A stretch of 64,000 bases of DNA. It comes from Methylobacter tundripaludum SV96. Lineage in GTDB: Bacteria > Pseudomonadota > Gammaproteobacteria > Methylococcales > Methylomonadaceae. The stretch is taken from assembly GCF_000190755.2 (NCBI RefSeq), contig NZ_JH109152.1, forward strand, positions 2,483,937 to 2,547,936, in the 5' to 3' direction. Positions 62,832-64,000 of the stretch are shown here, piece after piece. Position 1 is the first letter of the stretch. Each line of letters starts with the position of its first letter. The notes beneath the pieces are model-generated. The model saw only the letters and a program-made list of their open reading frames with translations, ran no database searches and had not been told where the DNA came from. Position numbers and translations under genes: made by a program.

Positions 62832-63503
62832 TTAAACTGCCTTAGCCAATTCAGCACGCATTTCGTCAATTACTTTTTTGTAATCCGGTTGGCTGAAAAT
62901 AGCTGAACCTGCGACGAAAGTATCGGCACCGGCGGCTTTAATTTCGCGGATATTATCGACTTTAACGCCGCCGTCGATTTCCAGGCGAATATCCAGGCCG
63001 CTGTTGTCGATTCTTGTTCTGACTTCACGCAATTTATCCAGCGCTGAAGGGATGAATGACTGGCCGCCAAAGCCGGGGTTAACCGACATCAACAAAATCA
63101 TATCCAGTTTGTCCATGACATAATCCAGATAATGCAGCGGTGTGCCTGGGTTAAATACCAGTCCCGCCTTGCAACCGCAATCTTTAATCAATTGCAGGGT
63201 GCGGTCGATATGCACAGAGGCTTCGGGATGGAAAGTAATAATGCTGGCACCGGCTTTGGCGAAGTCGGGAATAAGACGATCAACAGGCTCAACCATTAAA
63301 TGAACGTCAATCGGTGCGGTAACGCCGTGTTTTCTCAGCGCTTCGCAAACCAAAGGCCCGATGGTCAGATTGGGCACGAAATGGTTATCCATGACATCAA
63401 AATGCACAACATCGGCGCCCGCTTTTAAAACATTATCAACTTCTTCACCCAGTTTTGCGAAATTGGCTGACAGAATGGAGGGAGCAATCCAGTTTTCGTT
63501 CAT
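62832..63503 (-). CDS. rpe: Ribulose-phosphate 3-epimerase
   Basis: 223 residues covering the whole family: [20 protein letters not shown] at the N-terminus, [19 protein letters not shown] with metal-binding His and Asp, [28 protein letters not shown] (phosphate loop) and [20 protein letters not shown] with the second catalytic Asp. It interconverts ribulose-5-phosphate and xylulose-5-phosphate in the pentose phosphate and ribulose monophosphate cycles. The rpe-(gph)-trpE-trpG order is common in gammaproteobacteria; gph is absent here. Confidence 0.96.
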   Translation of the reverse strand: MNENWIAPSILSANFAKLGEEVDNVLKAGADVVHFDVMDNHFVPNLTIGPLVCEALRKHGVTAPIDVHLMVEPVDRLIPDFAKAGASIITFHPEASVHIDRTLQLIKDCGCKAGLVFNPGTPLHYLDYVMDKLDMILLMSVNPGFGGQSFIPSALDKLREVRTRIDNSGLDIRLEIDGGVKVDNIREIKAAGADTFVAGSAIFSQPDYKKVIDEMRAELAKAV

Positions 63504-63578
63504 TTTGTGATCCTCTTGAATTAAAAATTATTAATTATATCTTTTTTTTGCACAAACTCTTATGTTTACGCTTGTGTT

Positions 63579-63584
63579 TATAAT
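63579..63584 (+). promoter_or_regulatory. Candidate -10 box for the FAH-family gene
   Basis: TATAAT 35 bp upstream of ATG 63620; no convincing -35 at the usual distance. The 116-bp AT-rich gap also serves the divergent rpe gene. Confidence 0.4.
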
Positions 63585-63619
63585 AGCCGCACTTGAAATC
63601 ATCCGAACAAGCTTAACTC

Positions 63620-64000
63620 ATGAAACTGGTAACCTTTACTTATAATCACGAAACCCGTGTAGGCGCTGTCGTTGATGGCTTTGTCGTTGACGGAAAAAAT
63701 AATACTAAAATCCCGGTAACCATGCTCGAATTTCTGAGCGCAGGCTCCAGTGCGCTGGATGCCATGCGGCAGCAGATCGACAGCGGCAACGACCGTATCG
63801 CGCTGGACCAGGTCAAGTTGCATGCGCCGGTGCCGAGGCCGGGTAAGTATTTAGGGATCAGCCTGAACTATGCCGACCATATCGAAGAGATCGGACTGGA
63901 CAAGCCGGAATACCCCAGTTTTTTCACCAAACAGGGCACCTGTGTGATCGGGCCTGGCGATGCGATACATCGGCCTAAAGTGTCCGATAAGCTGGATTAT
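63620..64000 (+). CDS. Fumarylacetoacetate hydrolase family protein (5' part)
   Basis: 127 codons from ATG 63620 to the window edge. The N-terminal domain (MKLVTFTYNHETRVGAVVDG) is followed by the start of the FAH catalytic domain: VKLHAPVPRPGKYLGISLNY, ADHIEEIGLDKPEYPSFFTK and GTCVIGPGDAIHRPKVSDKL. Family members hydrolyse or decarboxylate 2-oxo acids with a divalent metal; the metal ligands lie beyond the window. Substrate cannot be told. Confidence 0.92.
   Translation, partial: MKLVTFTYNHETRVGAVVDGFVVDGKNNTKIPVTMLEFLSAGSSALDAMRQQIDSGNDRIALDQVKLHAPVPRPGKYLGISLNYADHIEEIGLDKPEYPSFFTKQGTCVIGPGDAIHRPKVSDKLDY

Overview
The window looks like a chromosomal segment of a gammaproteobacterium. The single-copy housekeeping genes (trmN6, rpe, trpG, the tesA/ybbA/ybbP group, a skp-like gene, tonB-exbB-exbD) and the wealth of short palindromic dispersed repeats fit a methanotroph-like Methylococcales genome. 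That placement is inference: no methane-oxidation gene is present here. No rRNA, tRNA or CRISPR array was seen.

Layout. 1-7032 (minus strand): a small unknown gene, tonB-exbB-exbD, then a tripartite RND efflux system (outer-membrane factor, adaptor, permease cut by the window edge). A DUF559 nuclease-like gene bounded by inverted repeats sits between adaptor and permease. 7033-11204: decayed DNA holding an IS91-type element (tyrosine recombinase plus transposase) and fragments of a PepSY membrane protein. 11205-16681 (minus): a TonB-dependent signalling locus, fecI-like sigma, fecR-like anti-sigma and an STN-bearing receptor with copper-receptor-like Cys/Met/His motifs. A plus-strand RelB/YafQ-type toxin-antitoxin pair splits it. 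17862-21659: a giant BTAD/cyclase-like/ATPase/TPR regulator. 22035-25122: a protein with two tandem LuxR-type HTH domains, two unknown genes, a broken integrase and a broken ECF sigma gene. 25334-30466: an intact PepSY protein, a cupin, skp-like, dksA/traR-like, then moxR and DUF58 leading into the transglutaminase gene.

30855-43942: the transglutaminase gene (tgpA-like) is followed by a GC-rich cassette: a sensor kinase with an in-frame stop, its response regulator, a 1946-residue two-partner-secretion adhesin and a frameshifted FhaC-type transporter. The cassette ends in a second, decayed copy of the tgpA 3' end, so direct repeats bracket about 11 kb. 43949-53973: nfeD/stomatin, a small membrane protein, a methyltransferase, glcG-like, tesA, an ABC transporter pair, a glycine-zipper lipoprotein, a cold-shock/Excalibur fusion and trmN6. 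54128-64000: a CZB-type chemotaxis receptor, a 1368-residue envelope protein of unknown function, trpG, a trpE reduced to its N-terminal quarter, rpe and the start of a FAH-family gene.

The main themes are envelope transport and metal uptake, genes broken by point changes or deletions (PepSY copies, sensor kinase, fhaC, trpE, ECF sigma), and several families of 70-150 bp inverted-repeat elements, some of which supply the ends of real coding sequences.
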